Of a stretch of 5,742 nt of DNA, positions 1 to 4,959 are shown piece by piece. The stretch is taken from NCBI GenBank assembly GCA_001593855.1, contig LUCC01000055.1:1-5742 (forward strand), read 5' to 3'. How positions within the stretch are numbered: the stretch's first letter is position 1; every line of letters begins with the position of its first letter. Origin of the DNA: Candidatus Hecatellales archaeon B24. GTDB taxonomy: Archaea > Thermoproteota > Bathyarchaeia > Hecatellales > Hecatellaceae. The notes below the pieces were generated by a model. That model saw only the letters and a list, made by a program, of their open reading frames with translations. It did no database searches and had not been told where the DNA came from. The translations under genes and the position numbers were made by a program.

Positions 1-339
1 ATATATTACACGTCAAGTGGTGGAGGAGGCTTTGGAGACCCTAGGGAGCGTGACCCAGAACTCGTACTAAAGGACGTGATGGATGGCTGGATATCGCTGG
101 AATGTGCACGCAACGTCTATGGCGTAGTAATCAACGTGATAGACGAAGAAGCTTGCGCGTATGAAGTCGATCAGGAAGCAACGAAAAAGCTTAGGGAAGA
201 ACTAAAGAAAAACCCGCTTCCGGAAGGATTGGGCTCACATCAAGTACATCCGCTAGGTAAAAAGATTAAGCCAAAATGGATACCAACATACGAGGAAGTT
301 CTGCCTTATGTCACCTTAGCTCGACCGCCAGGCTGGTAA
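1..339 (+). CDS. hyuB: Hydantoinase B / oxoprolinase-type subunit, C-terminal part (5' truncated by window edge)
   Basis: The reading frame is open from base 1, with no start in the window, and stops at TAA 337-339, so only the last 112 residues are visible. The Gly-rich SSGGGGFGDPRERDP stretch (visible residues 5-19), followed by an LVLKDVMDGWISLECAR segment and YGVVIN, is the characteristic C-terminal signature of the HyuB/N-methylhydantoinase B/5-oxoprolinase B family. These cytoplasmic enzymes act with an HyuA-type ATP-dependent subunit on hydantoins, 5-oxoproline or related cyclic amides; acetone carboxylase subunits are distant relatives. The exact substrate cannot be read from this fragment. 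An internal ATG at 76 is not the real start, because homology clearly continues upstream of it. The tail after about residue 65 is charged and ends in ARPPGW. HyuA would be expected just upstream, outside the window. The family call is strong and the substrate is unknown. Confidence 0.88.
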   Translation: MYYTSSGGGGFGDPRERDPELVLKDVMDGWISLECARNVYGVVINVIDEEACAYEVDQEATKKLREELKKNPLPEGLGSHQVHPLGKKIKPKWIPTYEEVLPYVTLARPPGW

Positions 340-348
340 GCCTCCGCT

Positions 349-364
349 CTTTAACCTTATTTTT
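349..364 (+). terminator. Possible T-rich transcription end of the hydantoinase gene
   Basis: Beginning ten bases past the hydantoinase stop codon, the + strand runs into a pyrimidine-rich stretch ending in TTATTTTTC. Archaeal termination often needs only such T-tracts, without a stable hairpin, and none is seen here. The call rests on position and composition only. Confidence 0.3.
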
Positions 365-440
365 CATGGAAAATCCTTTTCCGCTTACAGCTGGAGGCCA
401 TTCAAAACGCTGCTTAATCCAGCTATCTAAAATCTCGGTT

Positions 441-478
441 GCAAAAATCAAAATACACTTTTAATTCGTGTTAAAAAT
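441..478 (-). terminator. Possible T-rich transcription end for the stand-alone RAM gene
   Basis: Downstream of the minus-strand stop at 489-491, the minus strand reads a T5 tract (472-476), then TTTT and TTTTT runs (442-453). A weak AT-only inverted repeat (TTTTAA at 459-464 and TTAAAA at 471-476) lies between them. Repeated T-tracts between convergent genes fit archaeal intrinsic termination. The rest of the 340-488 intergenic stretch shows no convincing gene. Confidence 0.35.
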
Positions 479-488
479 GGGGTGGGGT

Positions 489-755
489 TTATTCGAGGGC
501 TTTTAGGGGTAGGTCGAAGACTGTTAGGGTTACCGTTTTGCGGAGTCCTGGAAGTTTTCTAACGGCGATTATCGTCTGGTCTATTTCCCTCCAGTTTCCC
601 TCTAGGACGGCGACTATGTCGTATTCGCCGTGGACGAAGTCCGTGTTCACTATTTTATCCATCTCCTCCAGCCTGCGGATGAGCTCCGCTTCCCTTCCAG
701 GCTCAACCTCCACAAGCAAGTATGCCCTCTTCTTAAAAGGAGTAAGCTCAGACAA
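489..755 (-). CDS. Stand-alone Lrp/AsnC effector-binding (RAM) domain protein
   Basis: An 88-residue protein made almost entirely of the alpha/beta RAM domain that binds amino acids in Lrp/AsnC regulators, with no DNA-binding helix-turn-helix. Visible features are a first strand AYLLVEVEPG (11-20), a helix rich in Glu/Arg, the typical GEYDIVAVLEG turn-strand (43-53), and a last strand KTVTLTVFDLP. Family members of this length form dimers or higher rings and may bind amino acids alone or modulate full-length Lrp proteins; the ligand is unknown here. The frame is open upstream to a GTG at 782. I prefer the TTG at 755 because GGTGA lies 7 bases before it and a TATA-like box at 789-798 puts transcription initiation near 768. 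With the GTG start the promoter would overlap the start codon. The gene follows aspS by about 90 bases on the same strand, so read-through is possible. Confidence 0.8.
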   Translation of the reverse strand: MSELTPFKKRAYLLVEVEPGREAELIRRLEEMDKIVNTDFVHGEYDIVAVLEGNWREIDQTIIAVRKLPGLRKTVTLTVFDLPLKALE

Positions 756-788
756 GCAGGCTTCACCTACTATAATGAGCACTTCCCC

Positions 789-798
789 GTATATTAAC
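789..798 (-). promoter_or_regulatory. TATA-like box for the stand-alone RAM gene
   Basis: The minus strand reads GTTAATATAC, centred about 26 bases before a predicted start of transcription near 768. That leaves a short leader of about 12 bases containing GGTGA before the TTG at 755. The match is by eye; no scoring was possible. Confidence 0.4.
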
Positions 799-846
799 TA
801 TCCTTCCTTTGAAGATTCCTTCACGGTGAAAGCGGCTTCCACTTGT

Positions 847-2172
847 TCATGGTGTAAGCCTGTCACGGTCTCTCGGGAATAAAATGCATTCACGGATGTT
901 TCCCCGGCGTGTCAGGGCCATAACAAGCCTGTTCAGGCCTAGGCCCCACCCGGCATGAGGAGGCATACCATAGTCGAAAACGCGTAGATGATGCTTGAAG
1001 CTTTCAGGAGTTAAACCCTGGCTTTTCAGCCTTTCCACGAGCAGGTCTTTGCTGTGAATTCTAGTTCCTCCCGAGGCCAGTTCAAGCATTCCATACATGA
1101 GGTCGAAGGCCTCACACAGCTTTGGGCTGTCATCCCTGGGCTTGATGTAGAAAGGTTTGGATTCTGTAGGCCAGTCCAGTATGAAATAGTATGTTTCAGG
1201 GTGGAGGTCTCCTAGAACTCTGAGGCCGGAGGTAGGTATGTCCTCACCCCAGGGAACCTTTACTCCCCTGTCGGCCAGAAGCCCTAAAACCTCGTCGTAA
1301 GTGTAGCGTTTGAAGGGTGCTGCCGGAACCTTTAAATCTGCCTTTAAAACTTTCAGCTCGCCGCTGCATTTCGCCTTAACGTAGGAAACCACGTAGACTA
1401 TGAGCTTCTCTAGGAGGTTAACCACGTCCTCAACGTTCATGAAGGCGGCTTCAATGTCTATGGAGACAAACTCTGCCACATGCCTCACAGTCCGAGACTC
1501 TTCAGCCCTAAAGTAGGAGGCAACCTCGTAGACTCTTTCGAAAACCGAGGTTAACTGCTCCTTGTAAAGCTGGGGGCTCTGGGCTAGAAAGGCTTCCCGG
1601 TCGAAGTATACCACGGGGAAAAGGGCTGCTCCCCCCTCCGTGGCTGTAGCAATAATTTTAGGGGTTTGAACCTCGAGGAAGCCCTCCCCCTCCAAGAAGT
1701 CTCTCACAGCCCTGAGCACATGATGGTTAACCCTGAAAATGGCTAAGCCTTCAGGCCTCCGAAGGTCTAAAATCCTAGCATTAAGCCTGACGTCTAAGTC
1801 CGCCGGAATTCTTCCAGTCGGGTCTAGGTCCAAAGGATGTTCGGCTGCTCCCAAAATCTTTATTTCGCTGGGGATAAGCTCTACGCCTCTGTGAGCTTTC
1901 TCGTAGGCTCGGACCTTGCCTTTAACTCCCACCACATACTGTTTTTTCAGTTTTTCGATTTTCTCTAGGAGCTCCGGGCTGGCTTTCTTAACGGGGATGG
2001 TTACCTGAATGGTTTCCTCCCTGTCAGCGAGCAGGATGAACTTTATTCCTCCGAGGTCTCGGATGGCGTGAACCCAGCCGAAAACCGTTACAGTTTCTCC
2101 AGCCATTTCAGGAGTAATCTCAGAGGTGTAATGGGTTCTACGCCAGTCCTCTAGCCTGTCCAAGTCTTCCAA
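847..2172 (-). CDS. aspS: Aspartyl-tRNA synthetase, archaeal type (possibly non-discriminating)
   Basis: A 441-residue cytoplasmic class IIb synthetase that attaches aspartate to tRNA-Asp, of normal length for the short archaeal form without the bacterial GAD insertion. An N-terminal OB-fold anticodon-binding domain occupies about residues 25-105. The catalytic core follows: motif 1 ending at P171 (FLEVQTPK), the flipping loop ATATEGG (175-181), AQSPQLYK (197-204), motif 2 with FRAEE (221-225) and RH..EF (230-235), and motif 3 GWGLGLNRLVM (408-418) ending in the essential Arg415. The C-terminus LFPRDRDRLTP is the typical archaeal tail. In the OB fold, GWVHAIRDLGG carries His35 where tRNA-Asp-specific archaeal enzymes have Trp; His is typical of enzymes that also charge tRNA-Asn. 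The start is TTG, with GGGGG 7 bases upstream. The upstream ATG at about 2186 is out of frame, and the pre-core segment EDWRRTHY fits relatives. The gene is preceded by its own TATA box. Confidence 0.97.
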   Translation of the reverse strand: MEDLDRLEDWRRTHYTSEITPEMAGETVTVFGWVHAIRDLGGIKFILLADREETIQVTIPVKKASPELLEKIEKLKKQYVVGVKGKVRAYEKAHRGVELIPSEIKILGAAEHPLDLDPTGRIPADLDVRLNARILDLRRPEGLAIFRVNHHVLRAVRDFLEGEGFLEVQTPKIIATATEGGAALFPVVYFDREAFLAQSPQLYKEQLTSVFERVYEVASYFRAEESRTVRHVAEFVSIDIEAAFMNVEDVVNLLEKLIVYVVSYVKAKCSGELKVLKADLKVPAAPFKRYTYDEVLGLLADRGVKVPWGEDIPTSGLRVLGDLHPETYYFILDWPTESKPFYIKPRDDSPKLCEAFDLMYGMLELASGGTRIHSKDLLVERLKSQGLTPESFKHHLRVFDYGMPPHAGWGLGLNRLVMALTRRGNIRECILFPRDRDRLTP

Positions 2173-2201
2173 TCTTTCGCCCCCATAATTAGCTCAAAAA
2201 C

Positions 2202-2210
2202 ATTTATAAT
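2202..2210 (-). promoter_or_regulatory. TATA box of aspS
   Basis: The minus strand reads ATTATAAAT, a good archaeal box A, in the 101-base gap upstream of aspS. Its centre near 2206 predicts initiation near 2180, leaving a leader of only about 8 bases before the TTG start at 2172. This indicates that aspS is transcribed separately from the KH gene. It also suggests an almost leaderless mRNA. Confidence 0.6.
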
Positions 2211-2249
2211 AGAGTTTTCATGGAGTGCCGTAGGCTGGCAGGCTTGGAG

Positions 2250-2273
2250 AGGCTTACCCAACCATTTAAGCCT
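2250..2273 (-). repeat. Perfect 7-bp inverted repeat just after the KH gene stop
   Basis: On the minus strand AGGCTTA is followed by a 10-base spacer and TAAGCCT, beginning directly after the TGA stop at 2274-2276. The RNA could form a 7-bp hairpin. No T-tract follows; the downstream bases are C/T-rich. It is therefore at best an mRNA 3'-end or stability element rather than a classic terminator, and chance is possible. Confidence 0.35.
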
Positions 2274-2813
2274 TCAACCTCTAACAGTCTTATAGGCTGG
2301 CGTACCCTCAAATTCAACCCTAAGGTTGATGTTCATCAGGCTTTTAGCCAGGTCCTTAACCGTGCTAATGCTGATGGGGATCCTCCTAGCTTCCCTCCCT
2401 GAAAGCACAACCTTGGTCTCAGTAGAGCCGTCCGGAAGCCAAAGCGTGTTTATGGTCAGAATGGAAGCAGGAGCGAAAAGTTCCTCCAGCAGCCTACGCT
2501 TGTCAGCGTTGTAAGCCACAATTCTGATTCTACGCTTCCCAGTGCGCTCCGATATTTCCTTTAAAAGCTTTCCTCCATAGCTTAGAATTTTAGGGACATC
2601 CCTGTTTCCCATAAGGATCACAAGGGTGTCTCCAGCTTCAACAGCCCTGTAAAAATAGGCGTTCTGAAGGGCTGAATACTTAGATTCAAGGCTTAAAAGA
2701 ACCTTAGCCACCTCTAGGTCGAGGGGGGTAACCTCTCCACGCCTAACCTTCTCCTCGCATTTAGGACATAGAATACCGCTTTTCAAGTCTACGGTGCAAA
2801 TCTTCGTGTGCAT
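2274..2813 (-). CDS. NusA-like KH-domain RNA-binding protein with N-terminal Cys motif
   Basis: A 179-residue protein resembling the conserved archaeal family often annotated as NusA-like transcription elongation or KH-domain protein. The N-terminus has C6, C16 and C19 (IC...GILCPKCEE), as in the family's zinc knuckle. The residue I recall as the fourth cysteine, three after C6, is Asp9 here. KH-like segments follow: DTLVILMGNRDVPKILSYGGKLLKEIS (62-88), containing a degenerate GxxG loop (SYGG), and a second unit from about 113 with APASILTINTLWLPDGS. The protein is presumably cytoplasmic and binds RNA; its role in transcription or RNA processing is inferred from the family, not shown. The start is ATG, with GGGAG 5 bases upstream (and a second GGAGG further back), a strong ribosome-binding site. 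It lies 102 bases after the MBL-fold gene on the same strand. Confidence 0.78.
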   Translation of the reverse strand: MHTKICTVDLKSGILCPKCEEKVRRGEVTPLDLEVAKVLLSLESKYSALQNAYFYRAVEAGDTLVILMGNRDVPKILSYGGKLLKEISERTGKRRIRIVAYNADKRRLLEELFAPASILTINTLWLPDGSTETKVVLSGREARRIPISISTVKDLAKSLMNINLRVEFEGTPAYKTVRG

Positions 2814-2849
2814 CGGGTCTCCCAGTCCTCCAAGATTTTGCCGGAAAGA

Positions 2850-2884
2850 TTTTCATAATAGTTAGCCCCTAGCGCAATATAGAG
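2850..2884 (-). promoter_or_regulatory. Candidate promoter region of the KH gene
   Basis: Two AT-rich elements face the KH gene on the minus strand: CTCTATATTG (2875-2884) and CTATTATGAAAA (2850-2861). The second would give initiation near 2830 and a leader of about 17 bases carrying the GGGAG site. The first would give a leader of about 40 bases. I cannot decide between them. Confidence 0.3.
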
Positions 2885-2915
2885 ATTTTGGTTTCTCACC
2901 GTCGCCCGTTGAAGG

Positions 2916-3659
2916 CTACACCTCCAGCACCTCTAAGTCTTTAACGATGAGGATTTCACCGTCAAACTCCCTTTTAGCCTGCTTTAAAAGCTCGGCTTCA
3001 AACGCCCTGTTGAAGGGTAAAATGTGGAATAGAACAAGTTTTTCAACCCCTGCGGCTCTGGCAACCCTTCCAGCCTCTCCAGCCGTTGAATGGTTGGTTA
3101 AAACCGCGATTTCTCTTTGTTCATCCAAGAAGACGGCGTCATGAATTAGCAGGTTACACTTGGAAGCCAAGGAAATAAGCTGCTCACAGTAGGAGGTATC
3201 TCCACTGTAGCACAGACTTTTGCCGTTTCTCTCGATTCTGTAGGCTAGGTTGACAGGCTTATGGATGGCCTTTAAAACTTTCACGCCGTTCAAGGTTTCT
3301 CCCCCCGCCAAATTTCTAAAGTTAATCTTGATAACGGTGTACTCCGGCGGGGTATTCATGTATTCCAGGAGGTCCATGGTAAGCCTGTCAGTTCCCTCCG
3401 GCCCCCAAACCTCGAGGGGCTTATCCCTCCCCTCCATGGCCATAGCCCAGAGGAGGCCTACGAGGTCTCCAACATGGTCTGCATGATGATGAGTTAAGAG
3501 AAGCTTCTTCAAATCCTTTAAAGAAACATTTAGAGTTCTCAGGTTTTTGAGGGCGCCGAAACCGCAGTCGAGAAGCAGCTCTCCGTCCACCAGGATGCTT
3601 GGGCAGCTTCTATCAGCCGTGACGATGTATCCGCCTGAACCTACAAAAGTAACTTTCAA
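2916..3659 (-). CDS. RNase Z-like metallo-beta-lactamase-fold hydrolase
   Basis: A 247-residue zinc hydrolase of the metallo-beta-lactamase fold, close to the RNase Z/arylsulfatase-like branch. Metal-binding residues are visible in order: H57-x-H59-x-D61-H62 in THHHADH, H133 (AIHKP), D154 in YSGDTSYC, and H212 in LFHILPF. The family's NHSTAGEAG motif (His190) and a HDAVF motif at 173-177 are present; the latter corresponds to HEATF of tRNA 3'-endonucleases. The region between H62 and H133 and the spacing to D154 are compact, with no clear Gly/Pro-rich flexible arm that clamps tRNA, and the protein is shorter than typical RNase Z (about 300). A tRNA 3'-processing role is therefore doubtful; a phosphodiesterase or other hydrolase is equally possible. 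The start is TTG, with AGGTG 7 bases upstream; the frame has a stop shortly upstream with no better start, and KVTFVGSGG is a normal MBL beginning. Confidence 0.85.
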   Translation of the reverse strand: MKVTFVGSGGYIVTADRSCPSILVDGELLLDCGFGALKNLRTLNVSLKDLKKLLLTHHHADHVGDLVGLLWAMAMEGRDKPLEVWGPEGTDRLTMDLLEYMNTPPEYTVIKINFRNLAGGETLNGVKVLKAIHKPVNLAYRIERNGKSLCYSGDTSYCEQLISLASKCNLLIHDAVFLDEQREIAVLTNHSTAGEAGRVARAAGVEKLVLFHILPFNRAFEAELLKQAKREFDGEILIVKDLEVLEV

Positions 3660-3713
3660 GCCTAGACACCTGAAGTCTTCTTCCAGAGCCTCCTGAAAAC
3701 TTTACAGTCAACC

Positions 3714-3722
3714 CTATATGAT
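3714..3722 (-). promoter_or_regulatory. Candidate TATA box of the MBL-fold gene
   Basis: The minus strand reads ATCATATAG, centred near 3718 in the 137-base gap between alba and the MBL-fold gene. It predicts initiation near 3691 and a leader of about 30 bases containing GGTG before the TTG start. The match is moderate. Confidence 0.35.
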
Positions 3723-3750
3723 GTTTTCGTTCGGAGGGCTACGCCAGAAT

Positions 3751-3756
3751 AAAAAA
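3751..3756 (-). terminator. Probable T-tract terminator of alba
   Basis: The minus strand has a C/T-rich run followed by T6 (CCATTTTTTATTC) about 40 bases past the alba stop. A perfect palindrome AAAACCGGTTTT (3786-3797) overlaps the alba stop codon, but it lacks a loop. A highly expressed gene with a T6 tract downstream fits archaeal intrinsic termination. Confidence 0.45.
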
Positions 3757-3796
3757 TGGAGGAGAGGGGGTTGTTTCAGCCCGTAAAAACCGGTTT

Positions 3797-4072
3797 TCAC
3801 TTTGCCAGTGTTATTTCGATGGTGCTGACGTTGGTGGGGACGCCTCCTTCCTCTGAGCCCAACTGCTCCGTGCCTATCTTTATGTCCTTGATTTTTATGT
3901 CTTGGATGAATCTTCGCCGGACTATTTCGGCTACGTCTACAGCTCGGCTTATGGCTCTTCCCCTGGCCTTAATGCATACTTCGCTTTCTCCGCTTTGTAG
4001 GAGGGTCAGGGCCGCCAGCACGTAGTTCATTACGGGCTTTTTGCCTATTAGGATGGCATTAACCTTCGCCAT
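3797..4072 (-). CDS. alba: Alba, archaeal chromatin / nucleic-acid-binding protein
   Basis: A 91-residue protein spanning one complete Alba domain, a dimeric, abundant DNA- and RNA-binding architectural protein of archaea. The hallmark IGKKPVMNYVLAALTLL (9-25) is intact. It includes the Lys pair K11/K12 matching the lysines of Sulfolobus Alba that contact DNA and are acetylation targets. IKARGRAISRAVDVAEIVRRRF (34-55) forms the second helix and supplies the Arg-rich binding surface. The last strands carry the STIEITL ending. Length is normal. The ATG start has GGTG 8 bases upstream; another ATG 7 bases earlier is out of frame. A TATA box at 4127-4134 gives a leader of about 30 bases. It is transcribed divergently from an Lrp-type regulator, so the 138-base region between them probably holds both promoters. 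Confidence 0.96.
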   Translation of the reverse strand: MAKVNAILIGKKPVMNYVLAALTLLQSGESEVCIKARGRAISRAVDVAEIVRRRFIQDIKIKDIKIGTEQLGSEEGGVPTNVSTIEITLAK

Positions 4073-4126
4073 TTCCCATGCACCAGTTGTTTTGTCGTAG
4101 CTTACCGGTGTTTACTCTTTTTAGCA

Positions 4127-4134
4127 ATTTATAG
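4127..4134 (-). promoter_or_regulatory. TATA box of alba
   Basis: The minus strand reads CTATAAAT, a near-ideal archaeal box A, about 26 bases before a predicted initiation point near 4104 and about 55 bases before the alba ATG. It lies inside one arm of the inverted repeat at 4127-4142. Confidence 0.6.
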
Positions 4135-4142
4135 ACATAAAT
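4127..4142. repeat. AT-rich inverted repeat over the alba promoter, candidate operator
   Basis: ATTTAT and ATAAAT flank the four bases AGAC, forming a perfect 6-bp inverted repeat that overlaps the alba TATA box. Lrp/AsnC-type regulators bind short AT-rich dyads, and such a regulator is encoded next door. Regulation of alba by it is a guess; AT-rich repeats also arise by chance in promoters. Confidence 0.3.
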
Positions 4143-4166
4143 ATGTTGCGGTCCCCTTACAAGTAG

Positions 4167-4178
4167 ATTTAAATATAA
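4167..4178 (+). promoter_or_regulatory. TATA box of the winged-helix/RAM regulator
   Basis: The + strand reads ATTTAAATATAA, preceded by purine-rich AAGTAG as a possible BRE. Its centre near 4173 predicts initiation near 4199, about 12 bases before the ATG at 4211. The GTGAT in that short leader can pair with the end of 16S rRNA. The 8-bp palindrome ATTTAAAT sits within the box and could serve autoregulation. Confidence 0.55.
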
Positions 4179-4210
4179 CTTTGTTTTTTACTTTAAACCT
4201 GTGATGCTTT

Positions 4211-4711
4211 ATGAGTAAGCTTGAACCCCTAGTTCTAGGTAAAGCTTTAAAAATACTGCGTATGCTCTTCGATAGGGCTTCCTTTGCCTTCTCCTATGTT
4301 GTGAATATAGACCAGGTTACGTTGGCTAAGGAGCTTAAAATAACAAGGCAGGCTCTGAACATTCATTTAAGGAAGCTTAAGTCTCTTGGCCTGATAAGAA
4401 CTGGAAGAGGATTCATCGAGATAACGGATAAAGGTATTAAAGCTTTAGGCTTCTCGGAAAATATAGCCATAGTTTTCGTTAAGGTTTCGCCGTCTAAAAG
4501 ACCTAAAGTCTACCAGATGGTTTCAAAATTGCCGGTATGGCAGGCTTACAGGGTTGCAGGAGAAATGGATTTAGCCCTCCTAATAGAAGCCGACAAGCTG
4601 GATGAGATTCTTAAGGAAATTTCAGGTGTTGAAGGCGTGGAGCAAACTCTCTCCTACATAACCATAGAACCCTTAAGGATAACGTATGCTGCTCCTCGGG
4701 GAAAAGCTTAA
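4211..4711 (+). CDS. Transcriptional regulator, winged helix-turn-helix plus Lrp/AsnC RAM domain
   Basis: A 166-residue protein with two domains. The N-terminal winged helix-turn-helix spans about residues 8-80. IDQVTLAKELKITRQALN forms the turn, RQALNIHLRKLKSLGLI (46-62) the recognition helix and its follow-on, and RTGRGFIEITDKG the wing. The C-terminal RAM domain spans about 84-157, with the strand IAIVFVKVSPS, a Lys/Met-containing helix and the signature GEMDLALLIEADKL (117-130), which is where Lrp proteins bind amino acids. The architecture is that of archaeal Lrp-like regulators, although the wing is more MarR-like than in classic AsnC. It probably acts as a dimer or larger assembly in the cytoplasm; target genes and ligand are unknown. 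The ATG start has GTGAT 5 bases upstream and a TATA box. It is divergent from alba and followed 54 bases later by eL40, with no clear promoter between, so the two may share a transcript. Confidence 0.87.
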   Translation: MSKLEPLVLGKALKILRMLFDRASFAFSYVVNIDQVTLAKELKITRQALNIHLRKLKSLGLIRTGRGFIEITDKGIKALGFSENIAIVFVKVSPSKRPKVYQMVSKLPVWQAYRVAGEMDLALLIEADKLDEILKEISGVEGVEQTLSYITIEPLRITYAAPRGKA

Positions 4712-4765
4712 GAAACCCTACAGTCCTCATTTTTCCAATTCAGGCTGAAGGTTTGGGAAGACGCA

Positions 4766-4933
4766 ATGCCTGTAACAGACTACTTCAAGCGTACCCTAGC
4801 CCAAAAACATAAACTCTACGTTAAAATATGCAGGGTCTGCGGGGTGCGGAACGCTCCCACCGCCGAGAAATGCAGGAAATGCCACAGCAGAAATCTACGC
4901 TGGAAGAAACGTGAATTAGGCGCCAAAAAGTAG
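4766..4933 (+). CDS. rpl40e: Large-subunit ribosomal protein eL40 (L40e)
   Basis: A 55-residue, strongly basic protein found by translating the gap directly. It has a zinc-ribbon pattern C22-x2-C25 and C36-x2-C39 (KICRVCG and KCRKCH) flanked by AQKHKLYVK and the family's conserved end RWKKRELG. This matches archaeal L40e, which sits in the 50S subunit near the factor-binding region; in eukaryotes the homologue is made as a ubiquitin fusion, here it is free. Length is normal for archaea. The ATG has GGGAAG 5 bases upstream. It follows the Lrp-type regulator by 54 bases with no evident TATA box, suggesting co-transcription, and converges on the minus-strand gene ending at 4960 with only 26 bases between them. 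Confidence 0.92.
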   Translation: MPVTDYFKRTLAQKHKLYVKICRVCGVRNAPTAEKCRKCHSRNLRWKKRELGAKK

Positions 4934-4936
4934 TTT

Positions 4937-4948
4937 AAAATAGAAAAA
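4937..4948 (-). terminator. Possible T-rich transcription end of the four-cysteine gene
   Basis: In the 26-base convergent gap the minus strand reads CCCTTTTTCTATTTTAAA, with T5 and T4 tracts just past the stop at 4960-4962. The + strand has no equivalent T-tract, so eL40 transcripts probably run on into the antisense of this gene. Confidence 0.35.
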
Positions 4949-4959
4949 GGGAGGAAGGG

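Noticed and set aside
276..464. Plus-strand 62-codon frame, including a 32-codon piece from ATG 366
   Set aside because: Its first part overlaps the well-supported hydantoinase frame, and the rest is in AT-rich terminator-like DNA with no ribosome-binding site or recognisable protein.
538..882. Plus-strand 114-codon frame opposite the RAM gene and the end of aspS
   Set aside because: It is antisense to two clear genes, and its Ser/Thr-rich translation resembles no family; it is a codon-bias shadow.
2220..2514. Plus-strand frames opposite the KH gene (2220-2402 and 2326-2514)
   Set aside because: They are antisense to a family-supported coding sequence and show no domain or start signals of their own.
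1339..3284. Shared 16-base string GCCTTTAAAACTTTCA in aspS and in the MBL-fold gene
   Set aside because: Both copies lie in coding sequence and encode the same KVLKA peptide on the minus strand, so this is a coincidence of codon use and not a dispersed repeat.
2947..3486. Plus-strand frames opposite the MBL-fold gene
   Set aside because: The minus-strand protein has all its metal-binding motifs in place; the opposite frames are shadows.
975..3500. GATGATG strings (near 985 and 3485) as possible C boxes of C/D guide RNAs
   Set aside because: They fall inside coding genes, and no matching D box at a suitable distance was found.
3786..3797. Palindrome AAAACCGGTTTT at the alba stop codon as a hairpin terminator
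   Set aside because: A perfect palindrome without loop bases makes a poor RNA hairpin; the downstream T6 tract is the better end signal.
3756..4025. Plus-strand 89-codon frame opposite alba
   Set aside because: Alba is unambiguous on the minus strand, and this translation has no recognisable features.
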